From positions 558,001 through 622,000 of the forward strand of contig NZ_SPUI01000003.1 of assembly GCF_004522095.1 (NCBI RefSeq): a stretch of 64,000 nt of DNA, read 5' to 3'. The DNA is from Nocardioides sp. 503. Its GTDB lineage: Bacteria > Actinomycetota > Actinomycetes > Propionibacteriales > Nocardioidaceae. Made by a program: the position numbers and the translations under genes. Below, one piece after another: positions 26,290-41,647 of the stretch. The notes below the pieces were generated by a model. That model did not search any database and was not told the DNA's origin. It was given only the letters and a program-made list of their open reading frames with translations. Within the stretch, counting starts at the first letter, position 1; every line of letters starts with the position of its first letter.

Positions 26290-27294
26290 TCAGGTCTGCT
26301 TGAGGAGCTTGAGGGTGGCGCGCTCGAGGGCGGCCTGGCGCTCGTCGGGGGTGTCGTAGGTGCGCCGCGTGGTGCCGCGGATGGTCTTGCCCTCCTCGTA
26401 GGCCTCGATCACCCGCGGGTCGACGTAGGAGGAGCGCGCCAGCGTCGGGGTGTTGCCGAGGAACTCCGAGACCTCCTTCATCGCGCCGGCCACCGCTCGC
26501 TTGCGCGAGGCCTGGGTCTCGCCGTGCTCGGTGGTCTCGGCCAGCGCGGCCGCGGCGAGGACCGTGGCGTGCCAGGTGCGGAAGTCCTTGGCCGTGGCCT
26601 CGAGGCCGGTGCTGGCGCGGACGTACTCGTTGACCAGGTCCGGCAGGATCGAGCGCCAGGACCGTCCGTTGCGGTACGCCAGCAGCCGCAGGTCGCCGCC
26701 CCGGCGACGGCGCATGATCTCGATCGCCTCGATGACCGTGACGTCGTCGATCTCGATGCGGTGGTCGACGCCGGACTTGCCGACGAAGGTGAACACCAGC
26801 CGGTCCTGGTGCTTCTTCACGTGCCGGCGCTCCAGCGTCGTCAGCCCGAAGCTGCCGTGGGTGTCGGCGTAGACGTCGTTGCCGATGCGGAAGTAGCCGA
26901 GGTCGAGCAGCCGCACGGCCGCCGCGCAGGCCCGCTCCAGCGGCATGCCCTCGCGGCCGAGGTCGGTCAGGACGAGCTCGCGGGCCTTGACCAGCGCCCG
27001 CCCGAACTCCTGCATCCGGTCGAACTTCTCCGCGTCCCGCTTGGCGCGCCAGACCGGGTGGTAGAGGTACTGACGCCGCCCGGCGTCGTCGGTGCCGACC
27101 GCCTGCAGGTGGCCGTTCTCGTGGGGCGTGACCCACACGTCCTTCCACGCCGGCGGGATCACCAGGTCGCGCACGCGCTGCGCGTCGTCGGGCGGGAGCC
27201 GGTCACCGGCCTGGTCGAGGTAGACGAAGCCCTTGCCGGCTCGGCGGCGGGTCCAGCCCGGCTGGTCGGGCGACGTGCGGCGGAGTCGTGGCAC
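26290..27294 (-). CDS. Type IB DNA topoisomerase (bacterial/poxvirus type)
   Basis: Relaxes supercoils by nicking one strand through a 3'-phosphotyrosine. 334 residues, typical for bacterial TopIB. N-terminal RLRRTSPDQPGWTRRRAGKG and AWKDVWVTPHENGHLQAVG; catalytic core with RNGRSWRSILPDLV, a KDFRTWHAT motif holding the active Arg-x-x-His, and the likely nucleophile Tyr in LARSSYVDPRVI (about residue 290). Convergent with serC. Confidence 0.93.
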   Translation of the reverse strand: MPRLRRTSPDQPGWTRRRAGKGFVYLDQAGDRLPPDDAQRVRDLVIPPAWKDVWVTPHENGHLQAVGTDDAGRRQYLYHPVWRAKRDAEKFDRMQEFGRALVKARELVLTDLGREGMPLERACAAAVRLLDLGYFRIGNDVYADTHGSFGLTTLERRHVKKHQDRLVFTFVGKSGVDHRIEIDDVTVIEAIEIMRRRRGGDLRLLAYRNGRSWRSILPDLVNEYVRASTGLEATAKDFRTWHATVLAAAALAETTEHGETQASRKRAVAGAMKEVSEFLGNTPTLARSSYVDPRVIEAYEEGKTIRGTTRRTYDTPDERQAALERATLKLLKQT

Positions 27295-27310
27295 CCCGCG
27301 AGCCTATGTC

Positions 27311-27329
27311 GCAGGGCCCCGGGCCCTGC
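27311..27329 (-). terminator. Hairpin after the 27344-28339 gene
   Basis: Compact stem GCAGGGCCC-C-GGGCCCTGC between the end of the exported protein gene and the start of topoisomerase IB. No U tract. Confidence 0.35.
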
Positions 27330-27343
27330 TCACCCGCAAGGGT

Positions 27344-28339
27344 TCAACGACGACGCAGGGAGCGGAGCAGGACGACCAGCGCGCCCGCCCCGAGCACCCC
27401 GGCGAGCAGCCACGGCCACACCGGCGCGTCCGTCGAGACGCTCTCCGGCAGCTCTTGGCCCTCGCGGGTCGTCGGCTCGGCCGAGGGCGTCGGCGAGGGT
27501 GTCGGCGTCGGAGAGGCCACCGGCGCCGGAGGCAGGACTACGTCGCGCAGCGCGCGCGGGAGCGCGACGCGCAGCACCGCGCTCCGCTGCCCCTCGGTGC
27601 TGACGTAGACGGTGCCGTCGTCGTCGACGGCGATGCCCTCGCCCTGCTCCTGGTCGGGCAGCTCGACCTCCGCGACCCGCTCGAGCGCGGGGTAGGAGTA
27701 GACGACCGCCCGGCCGTAGTCGCGCAGCACCAGATGTCGCCCGTCGGGGAAGAAGGCGCCGTCGGTGACGAAGCCGATCACCGGGCCGAGCGGCCGGAGC
27801 ACGTTGTCGCGCGACGCGCTCAGCTCGCGCGGTGCGGCGTACAGCGTGCCGCCCAGGAGCTCCTTCGACGCGACGAGCACCTGCCGCGTGACCGGGTGGA
27901 CGAGCAGCGCCTCGGCGTCGCGCGGCCCGCCGGGGTAGCGCAGCGCGAAGACCTCCGGCTCGACCTCGCGGGTCTCCCGCTCGACGGGCACGCGCAGGAG
28001 CCGGACCGAGTCGCGGTTGCCGCGGTTGTCCCCGATGTCGCCGACGAGCACGCGGTCCTCCCCCCAGGGGGCGACGGCCTCCACGTCCGTGGCCTCGCCC
28101 CAGGTGGCGCCCCCGACGGTGTCGCCCGCGCCGTCGACCACGAAGGTGCGGCCCGTGTCGCCGGAGTCGTTGACGGTGACGAACAGCGGACCGGTCGCGA
28201 CCAGGCCGCTGGACTCCACGATCTGCGGGTCGGAGAAGCGGAACGCCACGTCGCGGCGCGCGCCGTCGCCGGAGGTCATCCCGAGCACGAACGGCACCAC
28301 CATCACGCCGGCGAGCAGCCGCTCGACGACGAGCATCAC
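27344..28339 (-). CDS. Exported, membrane-anchored beta-propeller-like protein
   Basis: 331 residues: N-terminal hydrophobic signal (residues 3-22), a domain with repeated blade-like turns (LFVTVNDSGDTGRTFVVDGA, DVEAVAPWGEDRVLVGDIGDN, GEGIAVDDDGTVYVSTEG), a Pro/Ser/Thr linker (PTPTPSPTPS) and a C-terminal helix (WPWLLAGVLGAGALVVLL) ending in Arg residues that would anchor it to the membrane. Function unknown. GTG start overlaps the stop of the methyltransferase gene, so it is coupled. Confidence 0.6.
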   Translation of the reverse strand: MMLVVERLLAGVMVVPFVLGMTSGDGARRDVAFRFSDPQIVESSGLVATGPLFVTVNDSGDTGRTFVVDGAGDTVGGATWGEATDVEAVAPWGEDRVLVGDIGDNRGNRDSVRLLRVPVERETREVEPEVFALRYPGGPRDAEALLVHPVTRQVLVASKELLGGTLYAAPRELSASRDNVLRPLGPVIGFVTDGAFFPDGRHLVLRDYGRAVVYSYPALERVAEVELPDQEQGEGIAVDDDGTVYVSTEGQRSAVLRVALPRALRDVVLPPAPVASPTPTPSPTPSAEPTTREGQELPESVSTDAPVWPWLLAGVLGAGALVVLLRSLRRR

Positions 28340-29541
28340 GCGTCGAGCAGCGCGGCCAGGCGGGGGCTGATGCCCCAGGTCGCGACGAGCTCGTCGTACT
28401 CGCCGCGCACGCCCGGGTCGGCGTCACCGGCTCCGGTGCGCACCGCCCGGAGCAGGGTGTTGCGCGGGGTGTGCTTGCTCTCGACGAACTGCACGACGTC
28501 GACCCGGTAGCCCCGGGTGCGCATCAGCGTCGACCGCAGCCCGTCGGTGAGGGTGTCGGCCAGGCGCTCGCGCAGGATCCCGTGGCGCGTGAGCATGGAG
28601 TACGGCGTGGGGGTCGCGGTGGTCCGCAGCTGGGCCGCGATGTCGTGGTGGCAGCACGGGGCGGCGAGGACCAGGCTGGCCTGCCACTCCACGGCGCGGG
28701 CCAGTGCCTCGTCGGTGGCGGTGTCGCAGGCGTGCAGGGCGAGGACCACCTCGGGGGCCGGGTCGAGGGCGACGCCGGAGATCGAGCCCACCACGAACTC
28801 CGCGGCGACGCCGAGCTGGGCGGCGATCGCGTTGTTGTGGTCGCGCGACTGCTCGCGCACGTCGACCCCGGTGACGTGCACCGGCAGCCCGCGGACCTCG
28901 GTCAGGAACCGCTCGGCCGCGAAGGTGAGGTAGGCGTTGCCGCAGCCGAGGTCGGCGATGCGCAGGGGCTCCTCGACCGTGGGGCGGCGCAGGTGGCCCT
29001 TCGCGACGGCTTCGGTGACCGAGGAGTCGAGGAGCCGGAGGAACTCCTCGACCTGGCGGTACTTGGCCTGCCGGCTGGGCTTCATCCGGCCCTCGGCGTC
29101 GCTGAGCCCCAGCGCGCGGAACACCGGGTCGCTCTCGGGGAGCAGCCGGTCCTTGCCGCGGTCGTGGTCGCGGTCGACCTCGGGTGCGGCGGAGCGGGCG
29201 CTGGTGTGCACCATCGCCTCGAGCTTCTTGGTGACCCGCACCTGGTGGGTCTGCGTCATCGTCTCGACGTGCCAGTTGCCGAACGGCTCGCGCAGCAGCT
29301 CGTCCACCGCCGAGGCCGCGGCGTCGACGGCGTGGTTGCTGGTGTGGGCCTGGGTGTCGTCGTAGGCCACGACCTGGAGGTGCCGGCCGGCCTTGAGGTC
29401 GACGTAGCGCAGCTCGACGCGGCGCCAGCGCGGCGGCGCCTGGCCCTTGTGGCGACCCGAGGCCACCGCCCGCACGAGCGACTCGGGGTCGAGCAGCCAC
29501 GCGCGGACGCGGTCGAGCGCGACCAGCAGCGGCTCGCTCAT
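28336..29541 (-). CDS. SAM-dependent methyltransferase-like protein (methyltransferase domain 32 type)
   Basis: 401 residues. The C-terminal half has the SAM-binding motif RIADLGCGNAYLTFAAERF (about 192-210), VTGVDVREQSRDHNN, VLALHACDTATDEAL and APCCHHDIAAQL, a combination seen in the MT32 family of uncharacterised bacterial and eukaryotic methyltransferases. The N-terminal 150 residues (RYVDLKAGRHLQVVAYDD, HTSNHAVD, QTHQVRVTKK) form a separate domain. Substrate unknown, perhaps RNA. It overlaps an upstream 29-codon ORF and the downstream exported-protein gene by 4 bases each. Confidence 0.75.
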   Translation of the reverse strand: MSEPLLVALDRVRAWLLDPESLVRAVASGRHKGQAPPRWRRVELRYVDLKAGRHLQVVAYDDTQAHTSNHAVDAAASAVDELLREPFGNWHVETMTQTHQVRVTKKLEAMVHTSARSAAPEVDRDHDRGKDRLLPESDPVFRALGLSDAEGRMKPSRQAKYRQVEEFLRLLDSSVTEAVAKGHLRRPTVEEPLRIADLGCGNAYLTFAAERFLTEVRGLPVHVTGVDVREQSRDHNNAIAAQLGVAAEFVVGSISGVALDPAPEVVLALHACDTATDEALARAVEWQASLVLAAPCCHHDIAAQLRTTATPTPYSMLTRHGILRERLADTLTDGLRSTLMRTRGYRVDVVQFVESKHTPRNTLLRAVRTGAGDADPGVRGEYDELVATWGISPRLAALLDA

Positions 29542-29627
29542 CCGCGCACCACCGCCATCACGACGACGAGGAGCAGCAGACCCACGAGCGCGACCGGGAT
29601 CACGAGCCGGCGGTGTCGTGGGTTCAT
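29538..29627 (-). CDS. 29-residue single-helix membrane micropeptide
   Basis: ORF MNPRHRRLV followed by about 19 hydrophobic residues and ending VVRG: basic N-terminus, one transmembrane helix (residues 9-27). Its TGA overlaps the methyltransferase ATG (ATGA), the coupling used throughout this region, which argues for real translation. Ribosome site weak (TGGGGCG). No family recognised. Confidence 0.5.
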   Translation of the reverse strand: MNPRHRRLVIPVALVGLLLLVVVMAVVRG

Positions 29628-29671
29628 CGCCCCAGTCTAGGTTCGGACCGCTCGCCCGGACGCATCGTCGA

Positions 29672-29686
29672 GTCCCCGACGGGGAC
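29672..29686 (-). terminator. Short hairpin after the iron alcohol dehydrogenase gene
   Basis: GTCCCC-GAC-GGGGAC just beyond the stop codon; no U tract. Confidence 0.35.
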
Positions 29687-29688
29687 CC

Positions 29689-30951
29689 TCACCAGTGCTC
29701 CATCGACCCCCGGAAGACGGCCGCGAGGTCCTCGGGCGTGACCGGCTTGGGCGCGGTCGCCAGCAGGCGCTGCTGCTGCATCGACCCGGCCACGAGGTCG
29801 TCGACGTCGGCCTCGCCGTAGCCGACCTCGGCCAGCCCGTTGGGGATCGCGATGTCGCGCATGAGCCGCGCCAGCACGCCGGGCAGCACGTCCGGCCCGT
29901 CGCCGGCGACGTCCGGCTCGAGCAGCCGCGCAGCGTGCAGGTGCCGCTCGGGGGCGGCGTCGAAGGTGAACCGGAAGGCCGCGGGCGCGGTCAGCGACAC
30001 CGCCATGCCGTGCGGGACGATCGGCTCGTCGTCGGGGTAGCCGTCGGGCCGGAAGGAGCGCACCCGTCCGGCGACCGGGTAGGCGTTGGCGTGGGGGACG
30101 TGGACGCCCGCGTTGCCGAAGCCGAGCCCGGCGAAGGTCGCGGCCATCGCCATCTGCTCCCGCGCGCCCTCGTCCGCCCCGTCGCGCACGGCGCTGCGGA
30201 AGGCACCGGACAGCAGCGAGAGCGCGCGCTCGGACCACATGTCGGCGATCGGGTTGGCGCCGCAGTAGGGCACCCGCTGCTCGGGCCGCTTGGCGTCGAA
30301 GTCGCCGAACCACCGCGCGGTGTAGCTCTCCAGCGCGTGGCACAGGATGTCCATCCCGGCAGCCGCCGTCACCATCGCCGGCTGGGTCGCGGAGAGCGCG
30401 GGGTCGACCACCGCGAGCCGCGGGCGCAGCGCCGGGTGGCTGATCCCGGTCTTTACCTTCAGCGACAGCACGTCGAGCACGCAGATCGTCGTGCTCTCGC
30501 TGCCCGTGCCGGTCGTGGTGGGCACCGCCACCAGCGGCAGCAGCGGCGCGACCGGGGTGCGCGCCTTGCCGACGGGGGCGTTGACGTAGTCCATGAGCTC
30601 GCCGGGGTTGGTCGTCAGCAGGTTGACGGCCTTGGCGGTGTCGATCGCCGAGCCGCCGCCCACGGCCAGGATCGCGTCGAAGGGGCCCGCGTCGCGCGCG
30701 AACGCGATCGCCTCGCCCAGCGACGCGTCCGTCGGCTCCACCCGCGCGCCGTCGTACGTCGTGACGTCGATGCCCTGCGCGGCGACCTGCTCGGCGATCC
30801 GCGCGGGGTGCCCCGTCGCGGCGACCCCGGCGTCGGTGACGAGCAGGACCCGCCGGGCGCCGAAGCCGGCGAGGTCGTGGCCGATCTCGCCCGAGGCCCC
30901 TCGGCCGAACTTCAGGGCCGGGGCTGCGTAGGTGAAGACGGTCTCGGTCAC
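29689..30951 (-). CDS. Iron-containing alcohol dehydrogenase family (hydroxyacid-oxoacid transhydrogenase-like)
   Basis: 420-residue group III dehydrogenase. NAD site AVGGGSAIDTAKAVNLL (about 93-109), VAVPTTTGTGSE, metal-binding residues in DILCHALESYTARWFG and FGNAGVHVPHANAYPV, and VPHGMAVSLTAPAAFRFT, a pattern close to mitochondrial-type hydroxyacid-oxoacid transhydrogenase (ADHFE1) rather than to AdhE. It likely oxidises a hydroxy acid or 4-hydroxybutyrate. GTG start; downstream of the Nudix gene by 4 bases in the opposite reading order, so part of a run of minus-strand genes. Confidence 0.85.
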   Translation of the reverse strand: MTETVFTYAAPALKFGRGASGEIGHDLAGFGARRVLLVTDAGVAATGHPARIAEQVAAQGIDVTTYDGARVEPTDASLGEAIAFARDAGPFDAILAVGGGSAIDTAKAVNLLTTNPGELMDYVNAPVGKARTPVAPLLPLVAVPTTTGTGSESTTICVLDVLSLKVKTGISHPALRPRLAVVDPALSATQPAMVTAAAGMDILCHALESYTARWFGDFDAKRPEQRVPYCGANPIADMWSERALSLLSGAFRSAVRDGADEGAREQMAMAATFAGLGFGNAGVHVPHANAYPVAGRVRSFRPDGYPDDEPIVPHGMAVSLTAPAAFRFTFDAAPERHLHAARLLEPDVAGDGPDVLPGVLARLMRDIAIPNGLAEVGYGEADVDDLVAGSMQQQRLLATAPKPVTPEDLAAVFRGSMEHW

Positions 30952-30955
30952 ACCG

Positions 30956-31846
30956 TCAAGGTATCCCCGGAGCGGCGCGCAGCGCCGAGCGCACCAGCGG
31001 CACCACCGGCACCGCCCCGCTCTCGACGTCGGCGCGGGGCACCCACGCGACGGCGTCCGTGGTGCCGTCGACCTCGGTGGTCAGCGGGCCGGGCTCGCCC
31101 ACCACGCCGGCGGCGAAGACCAGCCCGATGGCGTGCAGCTCCTCGTCGCGGCCGGACGGCGCCGTCCCGCGGACCCGCTCGTCGTCGACGGTGACCAACC
31201 CGCCCACCTCGACCGCCAGGCCCGTCTCCTCGCGCACCTCGCGGACGACCGCCTCGCGCGGCGGCTCGCCGTGGTCGATCCCACCGCCGGGCAGCGACCA
31301 GAGGCCGGTGTGGAAGCCCCGCGGCGAGACCCGCGTCAGCAGCACCGCGCCCTCCCGCTCGACCAGCGCGTAGGCCGCGACGCGCTGCAGCCGGAAGGGC
31401 TCGTGCACGGCCAGCGCCTCACGGACCAGCGACACGGTGGGCACGGTCCCGTCGACCACGTCGGCCACGGGGTGCCAGGCGGCGTCGACCGTCGAGCCGT
31501 CGACCTCGACGACGTGCGGCTCGGGCGCGTCCACCGGCACCCACCCGTCGTAGACGATGCGCACGCTGTGGGCGTCCGCGCGACGCCCGTGGCGCCAGGT
31601 GTCGGGCAGGTGCAGGGAGAAGGTGTGGGCCGTGTCGCCGATGCTGACGGGCAGGCCCGTCTCCTCGTGGACCTCGCGCACGACGGCCTCGCGCGGGTCC
31701 TCCCCGTGGTCGATCCCACCGCCGGGCAGGGTCCACATCTCGCCGCGCGACAGCCGGGGGGAGAGCCGGCTGAGGAGGATGCGCCCCTCGCGCAGGATGA
31801 CGGCGTACGCCGCCACCCGCTGCACCTGGTCGCCGGAGCGGCTCAT
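30956..31846 (-). CDS. Tandem-duplicated Nudix hydrolase
   Basis: 296 residues made of two homologous Nudix domains. Each begins QRVAAYA (residues 9 and 154, a 145-residue offset) and contains LPGGGIDHGE followed by a complete Nudix box ending REVHEETGL (to residue 65) and REVREETGL (to 210). Both keep the metal-binding REx2EE glutamates, so both could hydrolyse nucleoside-diphosphate-linked substrates. The ATG overlaps the stop of the reductase gene (ATGA). Specificity unknown. Confidence 0.88.
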   Translation of the reverse strand: MSRSGDQVQRVAAYAVILREGRILLSRLSPRLSRGEMWTLPGGGIDHGEDPREAVVREVHEETGLPVSIGDTAHTFSLHLPDTWRHGRRADAHSVRIVYDGWVPVDAPEPHVVEVDGSTVDAAWHPVADVVDGTVPTVSLVREALAVHEPFRLQRVAAYALVEREGAVLLTRVSPRGFHTGLWSLPGGGIDHGEPPREAVVREVREETGLAVEVGGLVTVDDERVRGTAPSGRDEELHAIGLVFAAGVVGEPGPLTTEVDGTTDAVAWVPRADVESGAVPVVPLVRSALRAAPGIP

Positions 31847-33081
31847 GTGAAGGGCGGCCGACTGTCGCGGGCCAGCGAGCGGCGCCCGGCCCAGCGCCAC
31901 ACGCGGGCCGCCCGGTCGCGGTCCTCGTCGGTGACCAGGTTGCCCATCCAGCGCAGCGCCAGGGTCATCAGCCAGTCCGACCGCATCCCGGCGGGACCGA
32001 GCGCGGGGAGCAGTCGCGGCACGGTCACGAGCCCGGCCAGCCGGCGCGCGATCGAGAACGACTCGCCGTAGTGCTCGCGCAGCAGCGCCGGCCACACCGT
32101 CGCCAGGTCGTCGGTCTCGGTCATGACCTCCGCCAGCAGGCGGCCGGTCTCGAGGCCGTAGTCGATGCCCTCGCCGTTGAGCGGGTTGACGCAGCCGGCG
32201 GCGTCGCCGATCAGCGCCCAGTTGGCCCCGGCGACGTGCGAGACCGCGCCGCCCATCGGCAGCAGGGCCGAGGTCGGCAGCCGCAGCTCGCCGGACAGGC
32301 CGAACTCCTCGCGGCGCTCGTCGGCGTAGAAGGACATCAGCGGCTTGATCGCGATGTTGGCCGGACGCTTGGCGGTGGCCAGCGTGCCGACGCCGACGTT
32401 CACCTCACCGGTGCCGAGGGGGAAGATCCAGCCGTAGCCGGAGAGGATCTCGCCGTCCTCGCCGCGCAGCTCGAGGTGCGAGCTGATCCACGGGTCGTCG
32501 GACATCGTCGAGCTCACGTACGCGCGCCCGGCCACGCCGTAGACGGTGTCGCGGTGCCACTCGCGACCCAGGATCTTGCCCAGGGGCGAGCGCACGCCGT
32601 CGGCGACGACCAGGCGCCGGCAGGCGATCTCGAAGCGCTCCTCGCCGCGCTGGAAGACCACTGCCGCGACGCGCGCGCCCTCACGCCGTACGTCGACCGC
32701 GCGGACGCCGTCGATCGCGTTGGCGCCGGACTTGATGGCGGTGGTGCGCAGGTGGTCGTCGAGCTCGGTGCGCGCGACCGCGCTCCCCCAGTCCGGCAGC
32801 GTGCCGCCGGGCCAGGGCAGCAGCAGCGTCTGGCCGAAGCCGTGGGCGCGCAGGCCCCGGTTGACGGTGTGGGCCCGCAGCCAGTCCTCCAGCCCGAGCC
32901 GCTGCAGCTCGCCGATGGCGCGCGGGGTGAGCCCGTCGCCGCAGGTCTTGTCGCGCGGGAAGACCGCCGCGTCGGCGAGGACCACGTCCGCGCCGCCCCG
33001 CGCCGCCCAGGCCGCGGCGGCCGAGCCGGCGGGGCCGGCGCCCACCACCAGCACGTCGGTCCGGGTGGGGGGCGTGGTCAC
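31843..33081 (-). CDS. Geranylgeranyl reductase family FAD oxidoreductase (MenJ-like)
   Basis: 412 residues. FAD motif VLVVGAGPAGSAAAAWAARGG at the N-terminus, the GGR-family motif FPRDKTCGDGLTPRA (about 42-56) and the second FAD contact LIGDAAGCVNPLNGEGIDYG. Members reduce isoprenoid chains; in actinobacteria the closest well-known one, MenJ (Rv0561c), saturates the beta-isoprene unit of menaquinone at the membrane. This gene likely does the same, giving partly saturated menaquinone. GTG start. Coupled to the Nudix gene. Confidence 0.82.
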   Translation of the reverse strand: MTTPPTRTDVLVVGAGPAGSAAAAWAARGGADVVLADAAVFPRDKTCGDGLTPRAIGELQRLGLEDWLRAHTVNRGLRAHGFGQTLLLPWPGGTLPDWGSAVARTELDDHLRTTAIKSGANAIDGVRAVDVRREGARVAAVVFQRGEERFEIACRRLVVADGVRSPLGKILGREWHRDTVYGVAGRAYVSSTMSDDPWISSHLELRGEDGEILSGYGWIFPLGTGEVNVGVGTLATAKRPANIAIKPLMSFYADERREEFGLSGELRLPTSALLPMGGAVSHVAGANWALIGDAAGCVNPLNGEGIDYGLETGRLLAEVMTETDDLATVWPALLREHYGESFSIARRLAGLVTVPRLLPALGPAGMRSDWLMTLALRWMGNLVTDEDRDRAARVWRWAGRRSLARDSRPPFT

Positions 33082-33118
33082 CCCTCGATTCTCTCAGCCG
33101 GGCGGTGAGGGCGCCGAA

Positions 33119-33748
33119 TCAGGGCGTGATCTGGCCGTCGTAGCGGCAGTAGGCGCCGTCCTTCGCGCCGTTGAGGGTCAGGTGCACGCTGGTGCCGGAC
33201 GCCAGGTCGGTGACGATCCCGTCGAAGTACGTCGTGGGGTGGTAGCTGCCGGCGGCGTACGGCAGGAACAGCGACAGCTCGCTGCTCTCCTGGCGGTAGA
33301 CGCTGGGCGCGGTGGTGCCGTAGCCGACCATCCCCGCCACCCGCATGTCGGTCGTGTTGTCCTTCTGGAGCAGGTAGAACGTGGCGCCGTAGACGTTGCA
33401 GTTGGCGTAGACGCCGAACTTCTCGGTCTGCGCGATCGAGTAGGGACCCTCGGTGAGGTAGACGTCGAAGTCGGTGCTCCCCGGGCCCTGCGGTCCGGTG
33501 GGTCCGTCGGGTCCGACCGGCCCACGGGGGCCTGCGGCGCCGCGGGGGCCCTGGACCGAGATCGCCTTCAGCTTCGCCCCCTTCGCGCACCGGCCGTTGG
33601 TCTTCGGCGCCACGACCAGCGACGACCCGGTCACGCAGGCCTTGACCGTGCCGCCGGAGGCGACGGCGTAGCCGACGGTCGAGGCGCCGGCGACGAGCAC
33701 GGCGGCGGCGAGCACGATCAGGGCGGGCCGCGAGAGGGAGGTGTTCAC
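33119..33748 (-). CDS. Secreted protein with short collagen-like repeat
   Basis: 209 residues: signal peptide or anchor (residues 7-30), a basic segment with two Cys, eight Gly-x-y triplets rich in Pro (GPRGAAGPRGPVGPDG onward, residues about 67-90), then a C-terminal beta-rich domain (ATFYLLQKDNTTDMRVAG, GTSVHLTLNGAKDGAYC). The layout resembles bacterial collagen-like surface proteins, but the repeat is short. GTG start has no proper ribosome spacing; TAGCGT seven bases before it could be a -10 for a leaderless message. Function unknown. Confidence 0.65.
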   Translation of the reverse strand: MNTSLSRPALIVLAAAVLVAGASTVGYAVASGGTVKACVTGSSLVVAPKTNGRCAKGAKLKAISVQGPRGAAGPRGPVGPDGPTGPQGPGSTDFDVYLTEGPYSIAQTEKFGVYANCNVYGATFYLLQKDNTTDMRVAGMVGYGTTAPSVYRQESSELSLFLPYAAGSYHPTTYFDGIVTDLASGTSVHLTLNGAKDGAYCRYDGQITP

Positions 33749-33811
33749 CTCCGCACGCTAGCCACGCCCGGACGTCGTCGTCATGGGTGTTCTGGGCTAT
33801 TCACGGGCCCG

Positions 33812-33850
33812 ATGGCTGAGGAGGTTGCGCAGCAACCGTCTCGACACCAC
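33812..33850. repeat. REP-like inverted repeat
   Basis: Contains GGTTGC-GCA-GCAACC flanked by gctgaggag and cgtctcgacaccac. The TCTCGAC flank also appears in intergenic DNA at 55836-55884 and 57361-57390, suggesting a degenerate dispersed family. Confidence 0.45.
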
Positions 33851-33865
33851 CTTCGCGAACGACGA

Positions 33866-33894
33866 AGCCCCGCCACCGTACTGGTGGCGGGGCT
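33866..33894 (-). terminator. Strong hairpin downstream of rpoC (distal)
   Basis: Perfect 12-bp stem AGCCCCGCCACC/GGTGGCGGGGCT with a 5-base loop, in the 272-base gap between rpoC and the collagen-like gene. Likely a transcription terminator or stabiliser. Confidence 0.55.
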
Positions 33895-33990
33895 GGTCGT
33901 ACTGCTGACGCCGGTCGGTTTCGAGACGTGTCGCACGGCCCGCGCTGACGCGCGGTCCGTGCCGACACTCCTCAACCTTTGCGGCTAGGT

Positions 33991-34016
33991 CTCTCCCGCC
34001 GCGAGCGGCGGGAGAG
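33991..34016 (-). terminator. rpoC terminator hairpin (proximal)
   Basis: 11-bp stem CTCTCCCGCCG/CGGCGGGAGAG ending five bases from the rpoC stop codon. No long U tract, but the position is right for the end of the rpoBC operon. Confidence 0.65.
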
Positions 34017-34020
34017 GCCG

Positions 34021-37902
<3,882 letters not shown>

Positions 37903-37956
37903 GATGGCTGCAACCCTTCGTAGTACTTAAGAGAAAAGAAGAAATGGGGGGCGGAG

Positions 37957-37988
37957 GCCGGCGCCCCTGACGGTGCAGGGGCGCCGGC
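37957..37988 (-). terminator. Strong hairpin in the rpoB-rpoC spacer
   Basis: 13-bp perfect stem (GCCGGCGCCCCTG / CAGGGGCGCCGGC) starting three bases after the rpoB stop, followed about 15 bases on by the pyrimidine-rich tract TTTCTTCTTTTCTC. It could be a partial terminator, an RNA-processing site or a pause site that sets the rpoB:rpoC ratio. Confidence 0.5.
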
Positions 37989-37991
37989 GGC

Positions 37992-41483
<3,492 letters not shown>

Positions 41484-41583
41484 GATTTGTCCTTCGACGT
41501 GTCGCTGTGAGAGACGCGCCCACCCACCACAGGCTCAACCACCGGGCAGGATGACAAGTATTTGAGGGCAGGCGCAATGCGCT

Positions 41584-41612
41584 ACCATACACGACTCACG
41601 GGCGCACAACAA
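41584..41612 (-). promoter_or_regulatory. Proximal rpoB promoter
   Basis: Minus-strand TTGTTG (41612-41607), 17-base spacer, TATGGT (41589-41584), giving a leader of about 95 bases to the TTG start of rpoB. Confidence 0.55.
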
Positions 41613-41647
41613 CCTCTGCATGCACCGCAACGATGAGCGTCGCGAGG

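Noticed and set aside
26719..26740. Possible nuclease or recombinase identity for the topoisomerase-like gene (tyrosine recombinase)
   Set aside because: N-terminal motifs and length fit bacterial topoisomerase IB; no integrase Arg-His-x-x-Arg pattern or attachment site nearby.
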